A stretch of 32,888 nucleotides of DNA from NCBI GenBank assembly GCA_015488535.1, contig WFNP01000079.1:1-32888 (forward strand). The letters are read 5' to 3'. The DNA is from Nitratifractor sp. Lineage in GTDB: Bacteria > Campylobacterota > Campylobacteria > Campylobacterales > Sulfurovaceae. The translations under genes and the position numbers were made by a program. Shown here piece by piece: positions 22,271 through 30,088 of this stretch (the stretch's first letter is position 1; the number at the start of each line of letters is the position of its first letter). Below the pieces are notes generated by a model, which was given only the letters and a program-made list of their open reading frames with translations, made no database searches and was not told the DNA's origin.

Positions 22271-23065
22271 TTGATTTCAAAATTTTTAATGAATTTCAGT
22301 GTCATAACAGTAGTCACTGCAAATGCGGGTTTGGGGTTTGCCAATTTACCTTTTGGTCAAGCCAGAGATGTCCCTGACAAATCTACACCGCTGGGGGTAG
22401 ATGTTGTGACAGAAACAGTATCTATAGATGATCTGCCTGTGGCAAAAGATGCCCAAAAAGAGTATGAACCATATCTTGATGGTATTGCACTTGAAAATCG
22501 CTTAAAAGGTGATATTGATGGTGATGGAAAAGATGATATAGTTGCCTGGAAAGAGTTTGCTCATGATGGAAGAGGAAGCTATTATCAATTGATTATTATT
22601 GGTTCTGACGGTACACTTCTTTGGAAAGGTCCCAAAGATAAGAATATAAATAACAGAATGGTATTTGGTGACTGGGATACAGGTATATCTATGCCTCAGG
22701 TATTGGCAGATATAGATGGAGATTGTCAAGTTGAACTTTTAGCACCTGTTGCTTCTTCTGAAATGTCTCCCCAATATTTCAAGAGATTAAAATGGGATAA
22801 GAATATGATGGTTGCATTACAAGATGCAATTTTGATGCGTTCAAAAAGAGATTCAAAAGATTATATATGGGTTAAAAATTACAAAGGCAATGGATTAAAT
22901 ACCGGATGGGTTATGAATCTGTATCCTGCAAAAGTAGCAAATGAAGCAAAGGCTGATATTGTTTATATGGACAGATATGGCAATGCTACATTTAATAAAG
23001 TATTAATTAAATTTAATTCAAAAGGTGCCACAATAAAAAGAGTAATTAAAAAAGGAAGTATTTAA
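22271..23065 (+). CDS. Exported protein with FG-GAP/VCBS-like calcium loops
   Basis: 264 residues. A hydrophobic N-terminus (about 1-24) looks like a signal peptide with possible cleavage near ANAGLGFA. Two aspartate-rich loops are visible: GDIDGDGKDDIVAW (about 79-92) and ADIDGDCQVELLAPV (about 144-158). These have the D-x-D-G-D-G spacing of calcium-binding FG-GAP/VCBS beta-propeller repeats. The C-terminal part is basic. Only about two repeats are clear, fewer than a full propeller. It starts with TTG after AAAGGAG. It is a single-gene unit ending at a bidirectional terminator shared with petC. Its partner is unknown; a surface or periplasmic binding role is inferred. Confidence 0.7.
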   Translation: MISKFLMNFSVITVVTANAGLGFANLPFGQARDVPDKSTPLGVDVVTETVSIDDLPVAKDAQKEYEPYLDGIALENRLKGDIDGDGKDDIVAWKEFAHDGRGSYYQLIIIGSDGTLLWKGPKDKNINNRMVFGDWDTGISMPQVLADIDGDCQVELLAPVASSEMSPQYFKRLKWDKNMMVALQDAILMRSKRDSKDYIWVKNYKGNGLNTGWVMNLYPAKVANEAKADIVYMDRYGNATFNKVLIKFNSKGATIKRVIKKGSI

Positions 23066-23071
23066 AAGGTA

Positions 23072-23092
23072 GAGCAGGTAAAAAACCTGCTC
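23072..23092. terminator. Bidirectional terminator between the exported protein gene and petC
   Basis: GAGCAGGT (23072-23079) and ACCTGCTC (23085-23092) pair over 8 bp around AAAAA, placed symmetrically between two convergent stop codons 6-8 bp away. T-runs are weak, but position and symmetry support termination of both genes. Confidence 0.7.
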
Positions 23093-23099
23093 AGATAGT

Positions 23100-24005
23100 T
23101 TAGTGAAGGTCTTTCCACTGAGACTTATACCACATATAAGCCAAGAATGCGAAACCTACAAAGTATAGTAAAACAATTGGTCCTACTTTTTCTCTTTTTG
23201 GTTTGCTTGGATCGCCTACTTTTTCAAGATATTTATAGATTTTCTCATAACCTTCATTGCTTACACCTACACGAGGCATAGCAGTTCCGTGTAACAGATT
23301 TTGAGGATTTTCTACAAATGTTTTGAGATAATGCTCACCTCTGGCTCTTACAATGATAGACAAATCTGGTGGAAGTTTTCCAAGATACTTAGCAAGATTT
23401 AGCTTATATTGGCCAACTTTTTTATCAAATTCCATCTTTTTCAAATCAACACCGGTTTTGATGTCAGCTTTTGTTTTAGGAGTTTGACCAATTTGTGTCC
23501 ATTTGTCATATCTAACTGCATGGCATCTACCACAGGCAAACTCAAATGCCTCTTTTGGCTTGATCTCTTTTGGAGCGATTGATTTAAGATATGCTGCAAT
23601 ATCAGCTGCACCTTGAGCATCAGCCATACCTGCTGGCATACCACTTTTTTTAACTAATCCGGCGTGAGTAGGACTAACTATAAAATTAGCTATAAATTTC
23701 TCATCCAATACTGCACCGGCATTACTCAAATCTGGTGGATTTACACCATAAGCAGCAGAAGCAGATACTGCATCCATTGGAGCTTTGATTCCCTGGGATT
23801 TGATACCATGACAAGATACACAAGCAGCGATTGCTACTTTGCCTTTTGCCGGATCACCTTTTTTAGCAGGGGCTTTGAGGTCTTTGTATTTAAATCCTTC
23901 AAACTCCACATGCTTGTGCATTACAGAGTGAGCATATGGCTCAACTCCCCAATATGTAACCAGTGTAAAAAATACCACTACACCAAGAATCTTAAGATCT
24001 TTCAT
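23100..24005 (-). CDS. petC: Cytochrome bc1 complex, di-heme cytochrome c subunit
   Basis: The periplasmic electron-accepting subunit of ubiquinol/menaquinol:cytochrome c oxidoreductase. Instead of cytochrome c1 it has two c-type heme sites, CVSCH (62-66) and CGRCH (158-162), in two cytochrome c domains, the known epsilonproteobacterial design. Met residues in GMPAG and TAMPRVG are candidate axial ligands. The N-terminus has an uncleaved helix (6-22), and a C-terminal helix (about 277-295) anchors it. The stop of petB overlaps its ATG by 1 nt. Last gene of petABC. 301 residues. Confidence 0.95.
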   Translation of the reverse strand: MKDLKILGVVVFFTLVTYWGVEPYAHSVMHKHVEFEGFKYKDLKAPAKKGDPAKGKVAIAACVSCHGIKSQGIKAPMDAVSASAAYGVNPPDLSNAGAVLDEKFIANFIVSPTHAGLVKKSGMPAGMADAQGAADIAAYLKSIAPKEIKPKEAFEFACGRCHAVRYDKWTQIGQTPKTKADIKTGVDLKKMEFDKKVGQYKLNLAKYLGKLPPDLSIIVRARGEHYLKTFVENPQNLLHGTAMPRVGVSNEGYEKIYKYLEKVGDPSKPKREKVGPIVLLYFVGFAFLAYMWYKSQWKDLH

Positions 24006-25237
24006 TATTTACTCCCCCTTACTGGTTTTTCCATTTTTGTAATAAAAGGTAATACTGCCCAGAGGAGTATGAATGTCCATGCAGCAACTGTTCCGATAGT
24101 GGTATAAATACCCATTGGAGGAACTTTACCCATAATTGTAAGAACAATCATATCCACTACAAGAATCCAGAACCAATATTTAAATAATCCTCTTCTGTTT
24201 GCTGGTGCAACATTAGCACTTCTGTCAAGGAATGGCAAGAAGAAGAATATTACCTGTGCAAAACCAAATGCAATCAAACCTGCATTTTTAGAGAATGGTC
24301 TAAGTATCTCATAACTCCAAAGGAAATACCACTCAGGATATATATGAGGAGGAGTTTTTAATGGATCTGCCGGATCGAAGTTTACAGGGTCCATAGCAAA
24401 CTCAAAATGATAAAACACCAGGTAGAAATAGATAATAAAGTAAATTGACATAACAAATACATCTTTACTCAAGAATACCGGATTAAACGGAATTACTTTA
24501 GACTCTTTTCTGTTACCTGCTTTCCATTTTTTGGCTTCTTCTTCAAAATCAATCTCTTCACCATCTTGATTATTAACATGAGGTATTCTAAGAGTTCCGA
24601 AGTGAAGCACAATTAGAGCCATAATAATCAAAGGCATCAAAAGAACATGAAGCATAAAAAATCTTCCAAGGAATGCTTGACCTGGAACATAATCCCCTCT
24701 AATCCACTCTACAAGTCCATTGAGATTTAAAGAACCAAGACTGAATAGGTTTGTAATAACCATTCCTGCCCAGTAACTCATCTGTCCCCATGGAAGCATA
24801 TAACCAGAGAATGCCTCAGCTGAGAATGATACAAACAGAAGCATACCACTTATCCAGATAAGCTCTCTACCTCTTTTGTATGAGCCGTAATAGATACCTG
24901 TAAGCATATGGATATATATGATTAAAAATACTACTGATGCGGCAACTCCATGCATATGTCTCCATAGCCAACCATAGCCAACTTCACCCATAATTGTATG
25001 GTTTACGCTGTCAAATGCCAACTTTGTATCAGGAATATAATACATAAGCAAGAAGATTCCACTAAGAAGAAGTATTCCAAATGTAGCAGCAAGAATCATA
25101 CCCATTGCCCAAAGGAAGTTGATATTCTTAGGAATCCAATACTCTGTAGATAACACTTTTTGAAGTGTATCTACTGCCAATCTTTCATCTAACCATTTAT
25201 GTGAAAATGGTTTTGCATTTGGATCAAAATGTGCCAT
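24005..25237 (-). CDS. petB: Cytochrome bc1 complex, cytochrome b
   Basis: The membrane subunit that oxidises quinol at Qo and reduces quinone at Qi using two b hemes. Its 410 residues make a fused full-length cytochrome b. Heme-ligand histidines lie in RHMHGVAASVVFLIIYIHM (about 92-110) and in LHVLLMPLIIMALIVLH (about 196-212). The Qo motif PEWY is in IYPEWYFLWSYEIL. Membrane helices fill most of the sequence. It lies 9 nt after petA and overlaps petC by 1 nt. Confidence 0.96.
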   Translation of the reverse strand: MAHFDPNAKPFSHKWLDERLAVDTLQKVLSTEYWIPKNINFLWAMGMILAATFGILLLSGIFLLMYYIPDTKLAFDSVNHTIMGEVGYGWLWRHMHGVAASVVFLIIYIHMLTGIYYGSYKRGRELIWISGMLLFVSFSAEAFSGYMLPWGQMSYWAGMVITNLFSLGSLNLNGLVEWIRGDYVPGQAFLGRFFMLHVLLMPLIIMALIVLHFGTLRIPHVNNQDGEEIDFEEEAKKWKAGNRKESKVIPFNPVFLSKDVFVMSIYFIIYFYLVFYHFEFAMDPVNFDPADPLKTPPHIYPEWYFLWSYEILRPFSKNAGLIAFGFAQVIFFFLPFLDRSANVAPANRRGLFKYWFWILVVDMIVLTIMGKVPPMGIYTTIGTVAAWTFILLWAVLPFITKMEKPVRGSK

Positions 25238-25246
25238 GCCCTCTCC

Positions 25247-25786
25247 TTACGCCACTAAACCGGATTCTTTGAGCTTTTTATACTCTGGTCCTTCTTCACC
25301 AAGAACAACTTTATTACCTGTAATTTTAAATGGAGGAATTACCAATGGACTTGGAGGCGGAGCTTTTAGCACTTCTCCAGCTGCATTAAATTGTCCTCCG
25401 TGACATGGACAGATAAATTTGTGTTTATCTGAAAAATAATCAGGAATACATCCAAGGTGAGTACACAAACCAATGACAATCATATATTTATGACCACCTA
25501 CACTTATAAGACGAGGGTCTTCATAGGCATTTTTATTATTGCCATTTGGAGCTTCATTGGGTTTGGAGTTTTTAGCTACCTTGATAATCAAGATAGGCTT
25601 TCCTCTCCACTTATCTACATAAAGTTTGTTTTCAGACAAACCACTAAGGTCAAGAGTCGTAAAACCAGCCGCTTTAACACTTGGCAACGGATCCCATGTT
25701 CGTTTGGCAGCATAGAGTGCTCCTAAAGCACCCAAACCGGCAAACGCACCGAGAGCCTTGCCGAAGAAATCTCTTCTATCGCTCAT
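25247..25786 (-). CDS. petA: Cytochrome bc1 complex, Rieske iron-sulfur protein
   Basis: Carries the [2Fe-2S] cluster that takes the first electron from quinol. The N-terminus has a twin-arginine-type sequence (RRDFFGKALGAFAGLG), used for Tat export of folded Rieske protein and as membrane anchor. Cluster ligands are CTHLGC and CPCHGG, followed by the Pro-rich loop APPPSPL. It has 179 residues. First gene of petABC, transcribed from the 100-bp gap after the 275-aa gene's end. Confidence 0.96.
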   Translation of the reverse strand: MSDRRDFFGKALGAFAGLGALGALYAAKRTWDPLPSVKAAGFTTLDLSGLSENKLYVDKWRGKPILIIKVAKNSKPNEAPNGNNKNAYEDPRLISVGGHKYMIVIGLCTHLGCIPDYFSDKHKFICPCHGGQFNAAGEVLKAPPPSPLVIPPFKITGNKVVLGEEGPEYKKLKESGLVA

Positions 25787-25886
25787 ATTGCGTCCTTAAA
25801 TATAAGATTTTGACACTTAATTATAGAGCAACTGGCTTTAAAAAGTATTGAGAAGTATCAAATATTTAGCGAATTAAGATTTATTT

Positions 25887-26714
25887 CTATTCAAAAATAT
25901 TTTTATTATTCAAACTTATATATTTACATTTATCTTCACTATCTATAAATATAGATATTTTCTCTTTATCTTTTATATTTATCATCTCAATTTGAAGATT
26001 ATCTATCATCTGTCTTTGACAACTGTCAAATTCTCCTTTGTCAATTAAAAGTACACAATATCCTGCTACTTTAAGCTCTGAAGCTATCTGAATAGAGGCT
26101 GTAATTACTTTTACTCCATCATTTAACAGCTCTTCAAACTCATCACTTTCGTATATATTTTTAAAATATTTTGCATAATCATCTTCATATTTGACATAAA
26201 AATATTCACCCCATACCAAAGAAATATCCAAATCTTTAAAAACTTCCATATTTTTATGTAAATATAAATCAATATCACTATCTCCATAATATAATACTGT
26301 TTTGGTAGCATTACTCTCTTTTGGTTTTAATCTTTGAAGTTGCCAGTATCCATACTTTTCATCTTTTCCATAGGCTGACAAAACTGTTTCATTAGATATA
26401 TTAGTCATATTACAATCTTGTGATACTCTTATGATTTTGGCAAATTTGTTTTCAAATTTCTCTATAAACTGCTTCAAATCCTCTCTTGTATCCAAAAAAA
26501 GAATATCCCCCTCTTTTGTAATACCTCCTATGTGTCCGATATCCTCTATAGGCACGGCTGGTGGCAAACCAAACGCTATACCTGCCTGTTGGGCTCGAAA
26601 GTCGCTGACTAAAACTTCTACCTCTTTATTCTGGAGAGATTTATATACTGATGCCACTCTTCTTAGTGCGTCCAATCCAAACTCTTTGCCGGTTTGAGCA
26701 TATAGATAAATCAT
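25887..26714 (-). CDS. Protein of unknown function coupled to mnmG
   Basis: 275 residues, soluble, no signal peptide. The N-terminal half has a nucleotide-sugar-epimerase or GT-B-like feel: [27 protein letters not shown] followed by [20 protein letters not shown], but no motif is decisive. The second half is rich in aromatic and acidic residues ([30 protein letters not shown]). The ATG overlaps the mnmG stop (ATGA), so it is translated with MnmG. I do not recognise a family. Operon coupling to a tRNA-modifying enzyme may be only positional. Confidence 0.75.
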   Translation of the reverse strand: MIYLYAQTGKEFGLDALRRVASVYKSLQNKEVEVLVSDFRAQQAGIAFGLPPAVPIEDIGHIGGITKEGDILFLDTREDLKQFIEKFENKFAKIIRVSQDCNMTNISNETVLSAYGKDEKYGYWQLQRLKPKESNATKTVLYYGDSDIDLYLHKNMEVFKDLDISLVWGEYFYVKYEDDYAKYFKNIYESDEFEELLNDGVKVITASIQIASELKVAGYCVLLIDKGEFDSCQRQMIDNLQIEMINIKDKEKISIFIDSEDKCKYISLNNKNIFE

Positions 26715-28585
26715 ACTTTTCCTTTCTGTGCCATTTTAATATAGATATGTATTATCTCGATTGCAGCCGGTGTAATTCCGCTGATACGGGAAGCTTCAAA
26801 GAGTGTAGGCGGTGTGGCTTTTTGCAATTTTTCTACAATCTCATTACTCAAACCATGCACTTTGGAGTAATCGAACTCTTCAGGGACTTTTACTTTCAGC
26901 ATCTCTTGCATCTTATCTATTTGATTTTTCTGCTTTTGAATGTATCTTGCATATTTGGCTTCTATCAGTATCTGCTCCATCTCCTCATCACTGTATTTAC
27001 TCATTTGAGGAAACAGTTTTATGAGCTTCTCTTTTGTAGGCTCTTTCATTCTGGCTACTATATCTATCCATGCAGTTTTGTCATTGATTTTTTGCTCACC
27101 CATCTCTTGGAGTATAAGACTAAACTCTTTGGTAGGGGTAGAGTAATTATCTTTGAGTATCTCCAGAGCTTCTTGTATTCGTCTTTTTTTATATATTGTT
27201 TTATCTATAAAATCTCTATCTAACAAGCCAAACTTTTCAGCATATTTTATCAGTCTCATATCGGCATTATCTTCTCTCAGAAGCAGACGATATTCAGCTC
27301 TGCTTGTAAACATTCTATAGGGTTCATTTGTCCCTTTTGTGACCAAATCATCTATCAGTACGCCTATATAGGCTTCATCTCTGCCCAAAACAAAAGGCTC
27401 TTCTCCTCTGAGAGCCAATACAGCATTGATTCCTGCCATCAATCCCTGAGCAGCTGCCTCTTCATATCCTGTAGTGCCATTTACCTGCCCTGCCCAGTAT
27501 AGTCCTTTGATTTTTTTGCTCTCTAGAGTATGATATAGCTCAGTAGGTTGAATAAAATCATACTCTATCGCATATCCAAATCGCACAATTTTTGCATTTT
27601 CAAGCCCTTTGATGGAGCGTATCATCTCAATTTGCACATCAGTAGGCAAAGATGTGCTAAGCCCGTTGAGATAAAACTCATTACTCTCTCTTGTCTGAGG
27701 TTCTACAAATACCTGATGTCTAGGTCTTTCACTAAATCTGTTGATTTTATCTTCTATGCTGGGGCAGTATCTTGGACCAATTCCCTCTATTTGACCGCTG
27801 AAGAGTGGTGCACGGTAGAAGTTGCTCTCTATAATTTGATGAGTTTTTTCATTGGTGTATGTTACCCAACATGGCAACTGCTCAGGATTGAAATTTTTTC
27901 TATCTGTGCGGAATGAAAATGGTATAGGTGGCTCATCACCGGGTTGCTCTTCCATTACGCTAAAATCTATACTCTCTCCTGCAATTCTAGCACAGGTTCC
28001 GGTTTTGAGTCTGCCTATATCAAAGCCCATATCTCTTAGTTGATTGGCTAAGCTGATAGATGCAAACTCCCCCTGTCTGCCAGCTTGCTGTCTCTTTTCG
28101 CCTATATGTATAAGACCGTTTAGAAATGTTCCTGATGCTATTATGACTTTTGAAGCGTTATATATATTTCCCAGATGTGTCTCCACTCCCTTGATTTCGC
28201 CATCTTCAATGACAATACCATCAACCATCTCCTGTTTTACAGAAAGATTTGCTGTATTTAATACCACATCTCTCATATATATACGGTATCTGTCCATATC
28301 TATTTGGGCTCTGCTACCTCTTACTGCAGGACCCTTTGATGCATTGAGTATTCTAAATTGCAATCCTGTAGCGTCTGTGCAAAGCCCCATCTCTCCACCT
28401 ATAGCATCTATCTCTTTGACCAGGTGTCCCTTTGCCAGTCCACCGATAGCAGGATTACAGCTACTGGCACCAATCTGCTCTGCCAAAATTGTAATAAGCA
28501 GAGTATTGGCTCCCATTCTGGCACTTGCCAATGAAGCCTCTATACCTGCATGACCACCACCGATAACTATCACATCATATTTCAT
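26711..28585 (-). CDS. mnmG: tRNA uridine-5-carboxymethylaminomethyl modification enzyme MnmG (GidA)
   Basis: The FAD protein that with MnmE makes cmnm5U34 in the wobble position of several tRNAs. 624 residues, full length. FAD motif [17 protein letters not shown] (8-24), then [20 protein letters not shown] (about 41-60) and [13 protein letters not shown] (about 152-164). The C-terminal helical domain binds MnmE and tRNA. It is divergent from ribE across element E and is followed by the coupled 275-aa gene. Confidence 0.97.
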   Translation of the reverse strand: MKYDVIVIGGGHAGIEASLASARMGANTLLITILAEQIGASSCNPAIGGLAKGHLVKEIDAIGGEMGLCTDATGLQFRILNASKGPAVRGSRAQIDMDRYRIYMRDVVLNTANLSVKQEMVDGIVIEDGEIKGVETHLGNIYNASKVIIASGTFLNGLIHIGEKRQQAGRQGEFASISLANQLRDMGFDIGRLKTGTCARIAGESIDFSVMEEQPGDEPPIPFSFRTDRKNFNPEQLPCWVTYTNEKTHQIIESNFYRAPLFSGQIEGIGPRYCPSIEDKINRFSERPRHQVFVEPQTRESNEFYLNGLSTSLPTDVQIEMIRSIKGLENAKIVRFGYAIEYDFIQPTELYHTLESKKIKGLYWAGQVNGTTGYEEAAAQGLMAGINAVLALRGEEPFVLGRDEAYIGVLIDDLVTKGTNEPYRMFTSRAEYRLLLREDNADMRLIKYAEKFGLLDRDFIDKTIYKKRRIQEALEILKDNYSTPTKEFSLILQEMGEQKINDKTAWIDIVARMKEPTKEKLIKLFPQMSKYSDEEMEQILIEAKYARYIQKQKNQIDKMQEMLKVKVPEEFDYSKVHGLSNEIVEKLQKATPPTLFEASRISGITPAAIEIIHIYIKMAQKGKV

Positions 28586-28640
28586 CTACTGCCTTTATTA
28601 CTAAAAAAGTCTAAAAATATTGTATCATATTAGGACGGTA

Positions 28641-28736
28641 TATTGGTTATTGGTATATTGGTGTATTAGCTGGAGTGTGAATGGTATTTATTCTATTTTT
28701 TCACCAATAACCAATAACCAATAACCAATAACCAAT
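28641..28736. repeat. Heptamer inverted-repeat element E (TTGGTTA class)
   Basis: A left arm of TTGGTTA/TTGGTAT units (28641-28668) faces a right arm of four full CCAATAA units plus CCAAT (28704-28736). The arms pair over about 20 bp with one bulge. The centre starts with TGGAGTGTGAA (28671-28681), the same 11-mer as in element C. The element fills most of the mnmG/ribE promoter gap and ends 13 bp before the ribE start codon. Confidence 0.85.
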
Positions 28737-28749
28737 CCAAAGGATTCAC

Positions 28750-29370
28750 TTGTTTACAGGACTCATTAGAGAGATAGGCGAAGCTACTTCAAATGATGGC
28801 AAGGAGATTAAAATCAAATCTTCTCTCAAGCCCAAGATTGGAGATTCCATTGCAATCAACGGTATATGTCTGACAGTGACTGCCATAAATAGTGACGGTT
28901 TCAGCGTAGAAGCAGCAGATGAAACAAGAAGAGTTGTGCCACCCCAAAAACTGCAAGGCAGAGTTCATTTGGAACCTGCCATGATGATGGGTGACAGATT
29001 TGAGGGGCATATAGTGCAAGGGCATGTGGATACCGTAGGCACTGTTTCAGGTATAAAATCTGGAGAGAATGCAGTAGAGTTTATCATATCGGTAGAGCCT
29101 AAATATATCAAATATATTATCCCTAAGGGATCTATCACGGTTGATGGTGTATCTTTGACAGTCAATGATGTATATGAAGATAGCTGTAGATTAACTATCA
29201 TTCCACATACGGTTGAAAATACACTTTTTAAAGATTATAAAATCGGAAGTAGGGTCAATATAGAGACAGATATGTTTGCAAGATATATAGAACATATTCT
29301 CTCTCATAGGCAGTCTCACAAAAAGGATTTGAAATGGCAGGATGTAGATGCGATACAGATGAGCTTTTAG
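28750..29370 (+). CDS. ribE: Riboflavin synthase, alpha subunit
   Basis: Dismutates two 6,7-dimethyl-8-ribityllumazine molecules to riboflavin. The two lumazine-binding repeats are visible: MFTGLIREIG ... IAINGICLTV and GHIVQGHVDTVG ... ITVDGVSLTVND, each with its conserved G-x-CLTV or G-VSLTV motif. 206 residues. It starts with TTG after AAAGG, directly beside repeat element E. The cupin gene overlaps its 3' end by 37 nt. Confidence 0.95.
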   Translation: MFTGLIREIGEATSNDGKEIKIKSSLKPKIGDSIAINGICLTVTAINSDGFSVEAADETRRVVPPQKLQGRVHLEPAMMMGDRFEGHIVQGHVDTVGTVSGIKSGENAVEFIISVEPKYIKYIIPKGSITVDGVSLTVNDVYEDSCRLTIIPHTVENTLFKDYKIGSRVNIETDMFARYIEHILSHRQSHKKDLKWQDVDAIQMSF

Positions 29371-29663
29371 ATAATTTGTATGATTACAAAATTCCCAAAA
29401 AAGATGAAAACTTCGATATACTCTTATCTCATAAAAATATTAAAATTGTGCGTATTGTCAGTTCAGCTGATTTGGAGCCTACAGAGTATATACAGGATGA
29501 AGATGAGTGGGTAGTGGTAATAAAGGGGAAAGCAAAATTAACACTAAAAACTCAAGAGACAACATTAAAGGAAGGCAATTTCATTTTTATTCCTGCCAAA
29601 ACTCCTCATACTGTATTGTCAGCAGAGGAGGGGACGCTTTGGTTGGCAGTGCATATATTTTAA
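29334..29663 (+). CDS. Small cupin-domain protein
   Basis: 109 residues, a single cupin beta-barrel. WVVVIKGKAKLTL is the first cupin motif (lacking one or more of the usual metal histidines) and GNFIFIPAKTPHTVLSAEEGTLWLAV is the second, with His in PAKTPHTV. The N-terminus has CRC. An AAAGGA site before the ATG supports the start inside ribE (37-nt overlap in another frame). It converges on the next gene with only 2 bp between the stops. Function unknown; small cupins often bind a metal or small ligand. Confidence 0.8.
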   Translation: MAGCRCDTDELLDNLYDYKIPKKDENFDILLSHKNIKIVRIVSSADLEPTEYIQDEDEWVVVIKGKAKLTLKTQETTLKEGNFIFIPAKTPHTVLSAEEGTLWLAVHIF

Positions 29664-29665
29664 AT

Positions 29666-30019
29666 CTATCTTAGAGCAGGACCACAAGCTATACCATCTT
29701 CTACGATTCTAACATCCAAAATCCTCTTTTTATTATCTGTTTTTAGTATCAAAATACACTGAGTCCCCATACCGTCATCACCTCTGGTTACGAAAAACCC
29801 TGCCATTCTGGAATCCCAATATTGCAGGGTATCTCCATTTGGCAGATTTTTCCATCTTGAAGTATTTCCTGCATACATCTCAAAATATACCAGTTTTTTA
29901 CCTATCAGACTCGTTTTGTTTACAGGCTTGGCATGATTATATATATCCTCCAGACTCTTTGCCTGTGATATTGATACCGTTCCTATCAGTAACGATACTA
30001 CTATTAAGAGTTTTTTCAT
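29666..30019 (-). CDS. Small exported protein of unknown function
   Basis: 117 residues. A clear signal peptide (MKKLLIVVSLLIGTVSISQA, cleavage after SQA) leaves a mature protein of about 97 residues with two cysteines (in TQCIL and IACGP) that could form one disulfide. It contains a repeated aromatic/charged pattern (YFEMYAG, YWDSRMAGFF). No family recognised. It is divergent from the copper ATPase gene across a 69-bp gap, and may be periplasmic. Confidence 0.75.
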   Translation of the reverse strand: MKKLLIVVSLLIGTVSISQAKSLEDIYNHAKPVNKTSLIGKKLVYFEMYAGNTSRWKNLPNGDTLQYWDSRMAGFFVTRGDDGMGTQCILILKTDNKKRILDVRIVEDGIACGPALR

Positions 30020-30088
30020 AACTTACTTATCCTTTCTGTTTTCTATATGGTGATATTATACACACAATATTAAACGCCGGAGGATTAT

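Noticed and set aside
26651-27223. Plus-strand open frame of 190 codons antisense to mnmG
   Set aside because: Cys/Phe/Leu-rich shadow of the mnmG C-terminal helices with no start signal.
28044-28553. Plus-strand open frame of 169 codons antisense to the mnmG FAD domain
   Set aside because: Pro/Ser/Ala-rich shadow frame; the mnmG reading is certain.
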